Of a stretch of 64,000 nucleotides of DNA, positions 33,134 to 41,833 are shown in pieces (the stretch's first letter is position 1; each line of letters opens with the position of its first letter). The DNA comes from JBAYJM01 sp041665065 (GTDB lineage: Bacteria; Patescibacteriota; Patescibacteriia; 2-01-FULL-39-33): the NCBI GenBank assembly GCA_041665065.1, contig JBAYJM010000001.1, positions 1 through 64,000 on the forward strand, in the 5' to 3' direction. The notes beneath the pieces were generated by a model. That model saw nothing but the letters and a program-made list of their open reading frames with translations, searched no databases and had not been told where the DNA came from. Made by a program: the position numbers and the translations under genes.

Positions 33134-34879
33134 TTAAATTACTACTCCCATCTGTTCTCGCCAAAGCGCAGAATAAAGTCCGCCTAGGTTTTTCAGCTCA
33201 TCATTTTTTCCAACTTCAATTATTTTCCCTTTTTCCAAAACATAAATTTTATCGGCATGGGAAATCGTTGATAGGCGATGGGCGACTAGGATAGTTATCA
33301 TTTTTGAAGAAGCTTTATCCAAGCTTTTTATTGTATCTGAAATTTCTTTTTCAGTGATAGAATCCAAACTGCTGGTTGCTTCATCAAAAATTAGAAGTGA
33401 AGGCTTGCGCAGGAGCGCTCTGGCGATTGCCAGTCTTTGGCGTTCACCGCCGGAAAGTTTCAGGCCTCCTTCGCCGATAATTGTATCAAGTCCTTTTCCG
33501 CCTCGTTGCATAATCTGAGAAACAGAGGCCGCCTCAAGCGCTTCAAGACAATCTCCATCACTTGCGCTTGGTTTGGCAAAAAGCAAGTTATCTCTAATTG
33601 ATCCAGCAAATAACTGAGTTTCTTGGGAGACTAATCCGATTTTGTTCCGAAGATCATTATAATCAATTTTTTTAGAATCAATGCCATTAAAAGTCAGCTT
33701 TCCAGCTTGAGGTTGATATAATCCGAGGATAAGTTTTACCAAAGTCGTTTTGCCGGATCCTGATGGTCCGACAAAAGCAACTGTTTCTCCTGGTGTTATT
33801 TTTAGAGAAGCTTCCTTTATGCTTGCCTCATTGCCTGATACATAAGTGAAGGTAATATTTTCAAAATCAATATTTAAATCATCGTCTAGTTTAATGGGAT
33901 TTGTTGGCTTAGCCTGCGAAGGCATCTTTAGGATAGTATCTAATTGCTCCATGCTAGCTTTGGCCTCTTGGTATTGCGAAGATAATGCGCCCAATTCTCC
34001 GAGCGGTCCGAAAATAAAAAATAGATAAAAGAAGAGGCTGAAAAATTCACCGAGCGTAATGCTTCTAGTATAAATAAGCCAAAGCATCAAAAGCATTATT
34101 AGCGCGCGCGAGGCATTTATGGCTGTGCCTTGGATAAAACTCAAAGTCCTGACCAATCGTATTTTGCGCAGTTCTAATTTTAAAATATCATTATTTACTT
34201 CATTTAATCTTTTAATTTCTTGGTTTTCGAGTCCAAGACTTTTAACCAACTCAACATTGCGAAGTGTTTCTGTTGTTGATCCTGCCAAGGCGGTCATTTG
34301 GGCGTTGATGTTTTTTTGAGCTTGCTTTACTTTTCCGCTAATAAAAAATATCGCCGCTCCAAGTGTCGGGGTTAAAATTAAAAAAGCCAAACCAATGGTC
34401 CAATTGACCCAGGAAGCGTATATTAGTACGAACAGTAATCCGACAATTGATAGAAATAAACTGCCGATCATGCCGGCAATCAAAGTCTGGCTGTCTAGCC
34501 TTGCCTTTTGCAGTTTTTGTAGAATCTCGCCGGATTTTTGATCTTCAAAATTTTGATAAGGCAAAGAAAAGGCATGAGCCACGCTATCGGCATAAAGTTT
34601 GGTCCCCAGTCTTTGGGTTATGACGTTTACATAGTAATCCTGGAAGTTTTTGGCGATTCTGGAAACTAGCGCCACGCCGACTGATAAGGCTAGTAAAAAT
34701 AAAACCCCGCTAATAAAATCATTCCTTGAAAGAGTAAAGGCCTTATTGATATAGTTATCAACTATCAGTCTAAAAACCTGCGGATCAAGCAGAGAAAAAA
34801 TCTGATTAATGGTGGCCAAAATCAAAGCAAAAATCAGCAGTGATTTATAGTTATTTAAATATTTCCAAATTAATTTCAT
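33134..34879 (-). CDS. ABC transporter, fused permease and ATPase (type IV exporter, MsbA/LmrA-like)
   Basis: The 581-residue half-transporter has six membrane helices (about residues 10-300) and a C-terminal nucleotide-binding domain with Walker A GPSGSGKTT, Q-loop GLVSQETQ, signature LSGGERQRLAIARALL, Walker B LLIFDEATSSLD and the H-loop VAHRLSTI. It would work as a homodimer exporting lipids, peptides or drugs. The start at 34879 (MKLIWKYLNN) is chosen over an upstream Met. There is no neighbouring substrate gene, so the cargo is unknown. Confidence 0.93.
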   Translation of the reverse strand: MKLIWKYLNNYKSLLIFALILATINQIFSLLDPQVFRLIVDNYINKAFTLSRNDFISGVLFLLALSVGVALVSRIAKNFQDYYVNVITQRLGTKLYADSVAHAFSLPYQNFEDQKSGEILQKLQKARLDSQTLIAGMIGSLFLSIVGLLFVLIYASWVNWTIGLAFLILTPTLGAAIFFISGKVKQAQKNINAQMTALAGSTTETLRNVELVKSLGLENQEIKRLNEVNNDILKLELRKIRLVRTLSFIQGTAINASRALIMLLMLWLIYTRSITLGEFFSLFFYLFFIFGPLGELGALSSQYQEAKASMEQLDTILKMPSQAKPTNPIKLDDDLNIDFENITFTYVSGNEASIKEASLKITPGETVAFVGPSGSGKTTLVKLILGLYQPQAGKLTFNGIDSKKIDYNDLRNKIGLVSQETQLFAGSIRDNLLFAKPSASDGDCLEALEAASVSQIMQRGGKGLDTIIGEGGLKLSGGERQRLAIARALLRKPSLLIFDEATSSLDSITEKEISDTIKSLDKASSKMITILVAHRLSTISHADKIYVLEKGKIIEVGKNDELKNLGGLYSALWREQMGVVI

Positions 34880-34906
34880 ATAATAACATTTTAACATTAA
34901 TTAGCC

Positions 34907-34935
34907 AGTTTATCATTGATAGAATAGAAGGTCAA
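34907..34935 (-). promoter_or_regulatory. promoter of the ABC exporter
   Basis: Minus strand TTGACC (34935-34930), 17-base spacer, TAAACT (34912-34907). Confidence 0.6.
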
Positions 34936-35029
34936 TATATTTATATTTACACATATTAAAAATAGTATTATAATTAAATTAGCAAAATTAAATGGTGGAT
35001 TAATATAAATATAAATTTTTAAATTTAAT

Positions 35030-36037
35030 ATGGCAAATTCAACAAAGCTTTATCCGACAAAGGTGAAGACAAAAAGCACATTGGCTGTAATTATTATTGC
35101 AGTTGCCGTTATTGCAGGTGTTTTTTTTGGATGGTCTTCTTTTAATGGAATTACTTATTTAGTAAGTAGTGGGTCAAGGACAAGCTTGATAAATAAATGT
35201 CCACTTTATCATTCTGCTGATGTAAATAAAAATTATATTATTGAATCAGAAGAAATAAATTATGTAAATAAATTGAGAGAGTCAAAAAATTATCATTGTG
35301 ATAAGACTGCTTATTCAGGATATGCTGTTGGTTATGGTAATAAAAATTGTAAGAAGCATAGTTCAGACTACAGAGAAGATCCTGAAAGCCTATCAATTAT
35401 TGGTGATTGGAAAATAAACTTAAGTGAATTTTTAAGATTAGTGCAATTTTATAATGCCGGTGGATATAAGGTTGATTGTAAGGGTGAAGATGGTTTTGCG
35501 CCGTCAGCAAATTCTGTTGTTTATCATTCCGCTGATGTAAATAAAAATTATATTATTGACAAGAATGAAATGGATTACGTTCTTAAGCTACAAGCTTCAA
35601 AGTCATATCATTGTGATTCAAAAGCTTTTTCTGGTTATGCTACTGGAACCGGTTCGAAAGTTTGTAAGCCACATAATTCGGATTACTTAATTAAACCGGA
35701 AAGCGAACGAATTAAAGGAAGTGATTGGATTATAAGTATGAGTGAACTCCTAAGATTGGTTCAATTTGTAAATACCGGCGGTTATAAGTTTGTGGGATTT
35801 GAAAATAGTGAAGATGGTTTTGAGCCAAGCGCACCATGCATTGGAGAGGGCCAAGCCATTATTTTAAGTGGTGCTGGAAGCCAAAATTGCTGTGCTGGAT
35901 TAAAGTTATTGCCACCAAAAAATACTTCTGAAGGTACTGCTGGTATATGTACGGCAAAATGTGGAGATAAAGTATGTGATAGTAATTTAGAATCTTGCAC
36001 AAATTGCATAGCAGATTGTCCAAATTGTAAAATTTAA
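35030..36037 (+). CDS. membrane-anchored surface protein with duplicated calcium-loop-like repeats
   Basis: The 335-residue protein has an N-terminal membrane anchor (about 17-40). Two repeats of about 110 residues each begin HSADVNKNYII and end with LLRLVQF..GGYK then EDGF.PS. Each repeat starts with an EF-hand/dockerin-like acidic loop (DVNKNYIIxxxE) and contains paired Cys-His positions (YHC, CKxH). A C-terminal Cys-rich tail (CGDKVCDSNLESCTNCIADCPNC) has the CGDxxC pattern seen in secreted proteins. Calcium binding and extracellular location are inferred. Confidence 0.75.
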   Translation: MANSTKLYPTKVKTKSTLAVIIIAVAVIAGVFFGWSSFNGITYLVSSGSRTSLINKCPLYHSADVNKNYIIESEEINYVNKLRESKNYHCDKTAYSGYAVGYGNKNCKKHSSDYREDPESLSIIGDWKINLSEFLRLVQFYNAGGYKVDCKGEDGFAPSANSVVYHSADVNKNYIIDKNEMDYVLKLQASKSYHCDSKAFSGYATGTGSKVCKPHNSDYLIKPESERIKGSDWIISMSELLRLVQFVNTGGYKFVGFENSEDGFEPSAPCIGEGQAIILSGAGSQNCCAGLKLLPPKNTSEGTAGICTAKCGDKVCDSNLESCTNCIADCPNCKI

Positions 36038-36066
36038 CTAAATACTTTTTGAATTTTAAACTAGCT

Positions 36067-36096
36067 AAAACATCCGCTTACATGCGGATGTTTTTA
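36067..36096 (+). terminator. terminator after the surface-protein gene
   Basis: AACATCCGC (36069-36077) pairs with GCGGATGTT (36084-36092), followed by T. Confidence 0.85.
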
Positions 36097-36171
36097 TTAG
36101 CTAATTTAAATATGGGTTATAGTGGACGCTTTTATGATGTTGAAGTAGTCCTGGTCAAGGTTAGTTTTTAA

Positions 36172-36213
36172 ACAAAAAAAATTGCCGAAACGCGTGTGAG
36201 TGCACGTTTCGGC
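36172..36213 (-). terminator. terminator of cassette G
   Basis: GCCGAAACG (36184-36192) pairs with CGTTTCGGC (36205-36213); on the minus strand a long T run follows. Confidence 0.87.
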
Positions 36214-36232
36214 GAGGGTTGGTGAGCAAATC

Positions 36233-36958
36233 TTAGGCCGATTGCCTATCCATGATTTGAATCAGCGCGTGACCCTTGGGGTCAACGCGTTTGATGACAA
36301 GGATCTTGGGACCCGCAGGGAGAATATTCCAGTACGTTTCCGCGATCTCTCGGTGGTCGCCAATGACGGGTACGAGAAGCGGGCCTCGAAACGAGTGAGT
36401 CTGGCCGGTGTCCTTTGTGCTTGTCGTGACACAGTAGCCAAAGCCGGACTCCATGTTGGGATATTGTTCTTTGCGTCTGTGGCCGTCATCGGTCTCCGTA
36501 GTTACGGAAATACCGGCATGAGGGGCCTCACCATTAAAGAAGCAGTAAGCGCTTACGCGTGGCGCATCGACCAATCCAAATCTGCGTTGATTGGAGTCTG
36601 CCTCACCAAATGCGGCATCGACAAATGTCGCATCGATGGGCGTGCCTCCTTGAAGTTTGGCGTAGTATGCAGCCCTGAGATGGTCTATGACGCTTTCGGT
36701 TTGGCCATTCGTCACCACGTGGGTGTGGTAGTAACCGGCCATGGCGAGATAAGAAACGGGGCAGGGAATTCCTGGATTAATGGGAACAACCCGCACACTT
36801 CCATCGCAATCGTCAATGGCAAAGGTGCAATTTGAATCTCCCATAATCCAGGCGACTTGATACAATACTTCACGGAAGAACGCCACCACTATCCCGTTGC
36901 TGGGGCTTTCACAAAGTGAAACAAAATTGTCTTGGGCCTCAACTCTTTCGGCGCTCAT
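36233..36958 (-). CDS. cassette G: 241-residue protein with an HxH motif, DUF4329/JAB-like (tentative)
   Basis: The protein is soluble and begins MSAERVEAQDNFVSLCES. The central segment AGYYHTHVVTNGQTESVIDHL followed later by PRVSAYCFFNGE resembles the HTH-x-S/D pattern of DUF4329 and JAB-type metallohydrolases, but I could not align a full catalytic set. A G-rich SD (GGGGGA) is 11 bases before the ATG, a long spacing. A TTGACA occurs upstream on the strand, but no good -10 follows. The terminator is strong. A plus-strand frame over the same region is a shadow. Confidence 0.6.
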   Translation of the reverse strand: MSAERVEAQDNFVSLCESPSNGIVVAFFREVLYQVAWIMGDSNCTFAIDDCDGSVRVVPINPGIPCPVSYLAMAGYYHTHVVTNGQTESVIDHLRAAYYAKLQGGTPIDATFVDAAFGEADSNQRRFGLVDAPRVSAYCFFNGEAPHAGISVTTETDDGHRRKEQYPNMESGFGYCVTTSTKDTGQTHSFRGPLLVPVIGDHREIAETYWNILPAGPKILVIKRVDPKGHALIQIMDRQSA

Positions 36959-36989
36959 GATTATGAGATTCCCCCTAGTGTAAATTGTT

Positions 36990-37114
36990 TGATGAAGCCA
37001 AGATACGCTCTTGCTTCTTTGTTAAGTGTGTTTTATTTTTTAATTTTTGTCAATTATAATTTTTATCTAATTTTATTGTTATTTTTAGGTGGAGATAGGA
37101 TTATTATTTAAATA
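36990..37114. other. AT-rich gap between cassettes G and H
   Basis: No gene is seen. TTGACA on the minus strand (about 37043-37048) may be part of the cassette G promoter, but a matching -10 is not clear. Confidence 0.3.
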
Positions 37115-37157
37115 AAATAAAAAAACCGCCAAGTCATAGCCGTGCTATGTGGCGGGT
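37115..37157 (-). terminator. terminator of cassette H
   Basis: ACCGCCA (37125-37131) pairs with TGGCGGGT (37150-37157) with an inner ATAGC/GCTAT stem; the minus strand continues in T. Confidence 0.8.
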
Positions 37158-37159
37158 TA

Positions 37160-37555
37160 TTAGGTGTGTACAGGTTTGCGCTTCGTCTCTCTTATTTCGG
37201 TAATTACCCCTGCTTGCTCCAGGGCTATAATATAGTCATTGAGCCGTTTGTCGCTACCATAGATCCGAAAGAGCAGACGGTCGTGATAGCCAACTTCAAG
37301 ACATAGATTGTTTTGGAAAACTGATGTTAAGCCAGCGCCTGCAAATTCTCCATGGTCTATTCCGAAAACCAGGATCGCTTCCTTCCACCTAGTATAGTCT
37401 GACCACAGATTTACTAAGGTTCTTACCAGGGCAACCCGATCCTCAAGTGTAGGCGCTTCAAATAGCGCGGCGTTAATCCGATCGATCGGATCAACCGGTT
37501 TTTCGGCTCTCCCAACAAGGAGGGCAGAAATGAAATCCAGTACAGTGTGTGACAT
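37160..37555 (-). CDS. cassette H: 131-residue protein of unknown function
   Basis: The protein begins MSHTVLDFISALLVGRAEKP. A helical N-terminal half contains AALFEAPTLEDRVALVRTLVNLWSDY, then a beta segment (NNLCLEVGYHDRLLFRIYG), and it ends in a helix plus basic tail. No family is recognised. The SD AAAGGAGGG is 7 bases before the ATG and a promoter is present at 37606-37634. It is tandem with cassette G but separately terminated. Confidence 0.62.
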   Translation of the reverse strand: MSHTVLDFISALLVGRAEKPVDPIDRINAALFEAPTLEDRVALVRTLVNLWSDYTRWKEAILVFGIDHGEFAGAGLTSVFQNNLCLEVGYHDRLLFRIYGSDKRLNDYIIALEQAGVITEIRETKRKPVHT

Positions 37556-37605
37556 TTGGACTCCCTCCTTTGGGTTTTTGGCCTTTGAAATTAGTACGCA
37601 GGGTT

Positions 37606-37634
37606 AATTTAACAGATATGAGAGCTATTTTCAA
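37606..37634 (-). promoter_or_regulatory. promoter of cassette H
   Basis: Minus strand TTGAAA (37634-37629), 17-base spacer, TAAATT (37611-37606). Confidence 0.65.
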
Positions 37635-37696
37635 GTAGAGCCTAAACTTCATGATTTCTATAGCCTTCATTGATTATAATCATTTCTGGTGGTATT

Positions 37697-38263
37697 ATGA
37701 CAGATATGTCAGAAATTAATGATTATGAATTAATAGGCAAATATTTGAAAGGCGATGAAAAATCGCTAGAATTGCTGATCCAAAAATATCTCAAGCCGAT
37801 ATATTATTTTGTTTATGGCTATATAAAAAATGACAAAGAAGCTGAGGATATTACTCAGGAAGTTTTTGTCCGCGCTTGGAAAAAGTTGAAACAATTCAAA
37901 AAAGAGAACAATTTTAATTCGTGGATTTTTGCCATAGCCAAAAATGCGTCAATTGACTTTTTGCGGAAAAGGAAAGATATTCCAATCTCAGCATTTGATA
38001 ATGATGGCGGAAATGCCCTAATTGACAATTTATGTGATTTAAATCCAGCGACCGATAAGTTGATGGAAAATTATAGCGATCAAAAAAGCATAGGCGAGGC
38101 AGTTGAGATGCTGGCGCCTGATTACCAAACCGTTTTTAAAATGCATTATGAAAAGCAGTTGAATTTTAGAGAAATTGCTGAGATTTTAGGCGATTCAATA
38201 AATACCATAAAAAGTCGGCATAGAAGGGCTGTTTTGATTTTAAAAAATATTCTTAGTATTTAG
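37697..38263 (+). CDS. ECF-type RNA polymerase sigma factor
   Basis: The 188-residue protein has sigma region 2 (IKNDKEAEDITQEVFVRAWKKL, -10 recognition) and region 4 (NFREIAEILGDSINTIKSRHRRA, helix-turn-helix for -35). This is the minimal two-domain ECF layout. The start at 37697 (MTDMSEINDYEL) is chosen over an upstream non-Met frame. It is followed by a terminator, then by a two-helix membrane protein that may be its anti-sigma factor, and then by the MacAB-like export genes, which it may control (inference). Confidence 0.9.
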   Translation: MTDMSEINDYELIGKYLKGDEKSLELLIQKYLKPIYYFVYGYIKNDKEAEDITQEVFVRAWKKLKQFKKENNFNSWIFAIAKNASIDFLRKRKDIPISAFDNDGGNALIDNLCDLNPATDKLMENYSDQKSIGEAVEMLAPDYQTVFKMHYEKQLNFREIAEILGDSINTIKSRHRRAVLILKNILSI

Positions 38264-38312
38264 TAAATTTAGCTATTTACAAACACTTCACACGTGTGTG
38301 AAGTGTTTGTAG
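38263..38312. terminator. terminator after the sigma gene, copy 2 of the repeated element
   Basis: GTAAATTTAGCTA (38263-38275) precedes the stem ACAAACACTTCACAC (38279-38293) with GTGTGAAGTGTTTGT (38296-38310). The 20-bp core and the upstream 13-mer match the pyk terminator, while the outer stem bases differ but remain paired. No clear T run follows. Confidence 0.75.
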
Positions 38313-38322
38313 AATTAACTCC

Positions 38323-38354
38323 AAAAAGAGGTGCACCAAAAGGCGCCTCTTTTT
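38323..38354 (+). terminator. second terminator between sigma factor and the putative anti-sigma gene
   Basis: AGAGGTGC pairs with GCGCCTCT (one wobble), flanked by A and T tracts. Confidence 0.75.
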
Positions 38355-38366
38355 CGTATTAGTAAT

Positions 38367-38771
38367 ATGGAAACACATGACAACAATTTAAATTTTATGG
38401 CTCCGGAACCATCCGACGGGCTTTTTTATAAGATTATCAATAGAATTGAGGAAGAGAAAAAGTTGCGAAAGATTAGAAAAAAAATCATCTACTCTTCATT
38501 GCTTTTCTCATGCTCGCTTATTGCTGTCGTGCCGGCAATAATATCATTATGGACTAATCTGGATAGTTCGGGATTTAATAGTTTTGCCTCTTTGTTATTT
38601 AGCGATAGCGGAATGATTTTTGTCTATTGGCAAAGCTTCTCGCTGGCATTATTGGAAACGCTCCCGGTCATTAATTTAATTTTGGTTCTCGCGGTTGCCA
38701 TGGGAATTCTGACATCGCTTAGATTTTTATTTAAAAATATTAAAAAAATTAACTCACTTAAGTTTGCATAA
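38367..38771 (+). CDS. two-helix membrane protein, possible anti-sigma factor
   Basis: The 134-residue protein has a cytosolic N-terminus of about 45 residues ending in a highly basic stretch (EEEKKLRKIRKK). Two membrane helices follow (about 47-70 and 97-120), and the C-terminus is basic. The size, topology and position after an ECF sigma gene suggest an anti-sigma role, but no conserved anti-sigma motif is visible. The ATG at 38367 is chosen because the upstream part of the frame lies in the terminator. It runs into the next gene with a 2-base gap. Confidence 0.6.
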   Translation: METHDNNLNFMAPEPSDGLFYKIINRIEEEKKLRKIRKKIIYSSLLFSCSLIAVVPAIISLWTNLDSSGFNSFASLLFSDSGMIFVYWQSFSLALLETLPVINLILVLAVAMGILTSLRFLFKNIKKINSLKFA

Positions 38772-38773
38772 GT

Positions 38774-39271
38774 ATGGATTCAAAATTTTTACAATCAAAC
38801 GGCTTTAAATTAGGACTTTGGATAATTGGAATTATCATATTGGTCGCGATTGCCTTTGTCGGGGGCATGTATGTCGGATTTGAAAAGGCAAGTTTTTCGT
38901 ATCAATGGGGAGAAAATTATCATCGGAATTTTGCCGGCCCTAAAGACGGTTTTGGCCGTGAATTTATGGGACGAGATTTTATGGAAGCACACGGAATATT
39001 CGGGCAGATTATAAAAATAGATGGCAATACAATAATTGTAAAAGGAAATGATAATACCGAAAAAAGCATATTGGTAAGCGACAAGACCGTAATTAACAGA
39101 TTTAAAGATAAAATTAAAATAGGGGACTTAAAAACTGATGACGGCATTGTGGTAATAGGAGATCCAAACGGTTCCGGCCAGATTGAGGCCAAGCTTATTA
39201 GGGTAATGCCGGCTTTTCCCGGACCGACACCCTCATCTTCAATGCCTTTGCCTCCTCCGCCCTTGCGATAA
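38774..39271 (+). CDS. membrane-anchored DUF5666-like protein
   Basis: The 165-residue protein has one N-terminal membrane helix (about 15-36). A glycine/phenylalanine-rich linker follows, then a DUF5666-type beta domain (GIFGQIIKIDGNTIIVKG to GDPNGSGQIEAKLIRV). The C-terminus is a Pro-rich tail (SMPLPPPPLR). It is exposed outside the membrane. It precedes the periplasmic-adaptor-like gene, and a second DUF5666-like protein closes the locus at 43075-43542, so the two probably serve the same export machine. Confidence 0.75.
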   Translation: MDSKFLQSNGFKLGLWIIGIIILVAIAFVGGMYVGFEKASFSYQWGENYHRNFAGPKDGFGREFMGRDFMEAHGIFGQIIKIDGNTIIVKGNDNTEKSILVSDKTVINRFKDKIKIGDLKTDDGIVVIGDPNGSGQIEAKLIRVMPAFPGPTPSSSMPLPPPPLR

Positions 39272-39286
39272 ATAATCTAAATAAAT

Positions 39287-41128
39287 ATGTTTCAAAAGAT
39301 TCTGAAGTTTTTCCCCCGCCATAAATTTGTTACTGCTCTGGTAATAATTATTATTGTGGCAATAGCCGGTTTTGCCATTCATTCAATGGGGGGCGGTGCC
39401 GGACAAACCGTCTATGTCTTATCAACCGTAGAAAGGGGAACCATCGTTTCATCAATTTCTGGAAGCGGGCAGGTATCAGCTTCAAATCAAATTGATATTA
39501 CATCAAAAGCGGCCAGCACTATTACCGATTTAAAAGTCCAAAAAGGCCAAGAAGTAAAAGAAGGCGACATTTTAGTTTCGCTTGACGCCAAGGACGCCGT
39601 CTCTTCTGTGCGTGATGCTCAGATTAGTTTGGATAATGCCAATCTTTCATTACAAAAGTTAAAAAATGGATCGACTGAATCGGAAATAACCGCGTCAAAA
39701 CTCCAGCTTGATTCTGCACAAAAAAATTATGATCAGGCAAAGGGTGATTTAGAAGTTGCTAAGACTAAGGCTGATACTGATTTAAATAATACTTATGATG
39801 ACGCTAAGAGCGCATTGCAAAGCGTTTATAGCAGTCTTGATGATAGTTTAAACAGGCAGTTGGATGGTATTTTTATTAATAATAATACTGATAATGCAAA
39901 GCTGTCGTTTTTAACCGCTGATTCATCGGCTGAATACGATACTTACAATTTGAAAATTAAAGCCAAAAATCTATTATCTGAGATGAAAGATTTTTTACAG
40001 AATTATCCTTCCGATCATTTGACAATAGATAATAAGCTGTCAGAATTTTCTAGCGATTTGACCATGATGCAAAATTTCTTTTCGCGTTTAAGCGATGCAG
40101 TCAATGGAGCGATTGTAACAAATAGCGTATCGCAATCCACAATCAGTGGCTATAAGAGCACGGTTGCTTCGTTAAAATCAACTGGCAATTCTTCAGTAAA
40201 CAGCATTAATACTCAAATAAGAAATATTGCCAATCAAAAAACCACTAATGTAAATAATATCAGATCGGCTGAAAATAAAATTGCTGATGCCTCCACCTCG
40301 CTTACAAAAGCCGGCAATGATTTAAAAGATCTCCAAGTCGGTTCAGATCCGCTTGATATCAGGGCGCAAGAGTTGCAAGTCGCCAAGGCTCAGATAAATC
40401 TTTCAAATGCCCAAGAAAAATTAGCAGATTATACAATCAAAGCTTCGTTTGATGGAGTGATTGCTGAGGTTCCAATAAAGAAAGGCGATAATGTTACGGC
40501 CAACGGCGCTATTTTAAGCCTGATAACAAAACAACAAATTGCAGAAATCTCACTTAACGAAGTTGATGCCGCGTCGGTTAAAGTCGGCCAATTGGTGACA
40601 CTTACTCTTGATGCGATTGAGGGCCTGAGCATAACCGGTAAAGTTGCTGATGTGGATTCGCTGGGAACCGTTAGTCAGGGCGTTGTTTCTTATAATACTA
40701 AAGTCACTTTTGATACCCAAGATAGCAGAGTTAAGCCGGGCATGAGCATTTCAGCTTCAATAATTACCAATACAAGTCAGAATGTTTTGACAGTTCCAAA
40801 TAGCGCCATCAAAAATTCCAATGGCAGTACTTATGTCGAGGTTCTTGATGAATCAGGATTGACAACAGTTGCTACCGGGGTAACTTCTAAAACAGCTCCA
40901 AGGCAACAGCAAGTAGTCGTCGGCTTGTCAGACGATAGTTATACGGAGATAGTATCCGGATTGGATGAGGGTGCAAAAGTAGTTTCCAAAACAATTGCCG
41001 CTACTGCCTCCAAGTCAAATTCCTCTGCTCCAAGCCTGCTTCAAAATTTGGGCGGTTCAAACAGGGCCGGATCGGCTGGAGCAAGTACTGGCAACAGAAC
41101 CTTTCAGGGTGGTGGGCCTGGAATGTAA
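39287..41128 (+). CDS. MacA/HlyD-family adaptor subunit of an ABC export system
   Basis: The 613-residue protein has an N-terminal membrane helix (about 15-33) and the first half of a lipoyl/barrel-sandwich domain (VSASNQIDITSKAASTITDLKVQKGQEVKEGDILVSLD). A long coiled-coil hairpin follows (about 105-370, much longer than usual), then the second half (ADYTIKASFDGVIAEVPIKKGDNV), beta-barrel domains and a Gly-rich tail. It links the inner-membrane ABC transporter to the cell exterior. Patescibacteria are monoderm-like, so the partner for the long hairpin is unclear. Confidence 0.88.
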   Translation: MFQKILKFFPRHKFVTALVIIIIVAIAGFAIHSMGGGAGQTVYVLSTVERGTIVSSISGSGQVSASNQIDITSKAASTITDLKVQKGQEVKEGDILVSLDAKDAVSSVRDAQISLDNANLSLQKLKNGSTESEITASKLQLDSAQKNYDQAKGDLEVAKTKADTDLNNTYDDAKSALQSVYSSLDDSLNRQLDGIFINNNTDNAKLSFLTADSSAEYDTYNLKIKAKNLLSEMKDFLQNYPSDHLTIDNKLSEFSSDLTMMQNFFSRLSDAVNGAIVTNSVSQSTISGYKSTVASLKSTGNSSVNSINTQIRNIANQKTTNVNNIRSAENKIADASTSLTKAGNDLKDLQVGSDPLDIRAQELQVAKAQINLSNAQEKLADYTIKASFDGVIAEVPIKKGDNVTANGAILSLITKQQIAEISLNEVDAASVKVGQLVTLTLDAIEGLSITGKVADVDSLGTVSQGVVSYNTKVTFDTQDSRVKPGMSISASIITNTSQNVLTVPNSAIKNSNGSTYVEVLDESGLTTVATGVTSKTAPRQQQVVVGLSDDSYTEIVSGLDEGAKVVSKTIAATASKSNSSAPSLLQNLGGSNRAGSAGASTGNRTFQGGGPGM

Positions 41129-41132
41129 AAAT

Positions 41133-41831
41133 ATGATTGAAATAAAAAACATAACAAAAATTTATAATACCGGCGGATCTGATTTATATGCATTAAATAA
41201 TGTCAGCTTTAAAATTGAAGATGGCGAATTTGTGGCGATAATGGGGCCGTCCGGTTCTGGTAAATCCACTTTAATGCACATATTGGGAGCGCTGGACACG
41301 CCGACATCGGGAAAATATTTTTTGGATGATAAAGATGTCTCAACTTTGACAGACGATCAATTGGCCGACATAAGAAAATCAAAAATTGGATTTGTGTTTC
41401 AGGCCTTTAATCTTTTGCCGAGGGCGACTGTGCTTAGAAATGTGATGTTGCCATTAATTTATGAAGAAGTAAATCGTGATGAACGAGAGAGAAGAGCCAA
41501 GGAAGCGCTTAAGGCGGCAGGATTGGATCAGCAGCATTTTTTGCATTTATCAAATCAGCTTTCAGGCGGACAAATTCAGCGCGTTGCCATTGCGAGAGCT
41601 TTGGTTAATAATCCGTCTTTGATTTTGGCAGACGAACCGACGGGAAATTTAGACACGCAAACCGGAGAAATAGTTTTAGATACTTTTCAAAAGCTTAATG
41701 CCAAAGAGGGCAAAACCATAATATTGATTACGCATGAAAAAGATGTTGCCGAGCATGCCGACAGGATTATTGTGATACGAGACGGCAAAATTTTAAGCGA
41801 TGAAAAAAATAATAAAAAGAGAATAATATAA
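41133..41831 (+). CDS. ABC transporter ATPase (MacB/LolD type)
   Basis: The 232-residue ATPase has Walker A GPSGSGKST, the MacB/LolD-type Q-loop GFVFQAFNLLPRATVLRNV, signature LSGGQIQRVAIARAL, and Walker B LILADEPTGNLD. It powers the FtsX-like permease encoded 2 bases downstream. The start at 41133 (MIEIKNITKIY) follows the adaptor gene's stop by 4 bases. A longer in-frame extension overlapping the adaptor gene is rejected. Confidence 0.94.
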   Translation: MIEIKNITKIYNTGGSDLYALNNVSFKIEDGEFVAIMGPSGSGKSTLMHILGALDTPTSGKYFLDDKDVSTLTDDQLADIRKSKIGFVFQAFNLLPRATVLRNVMLPLIYEEVNRDERERRAKEALKAAGLDQQHFLHLSNQLSGGQIQRVAIARALVNNPSLILADEPTGNLDTQTGEIVLDTFQKLNAKEGKTIILITHEKDVAEHADRIIVIRDGKILSDEKNNKKRII

Positions 41832-41833
41832 TT

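Noticed and set aside
36200..36835. 211-codon plus-strand ORF over cassette G
   Set aside because: The minus-strand frame is longer, has an SD and ends at a strong terminator. The plus frame starts within that terminator.
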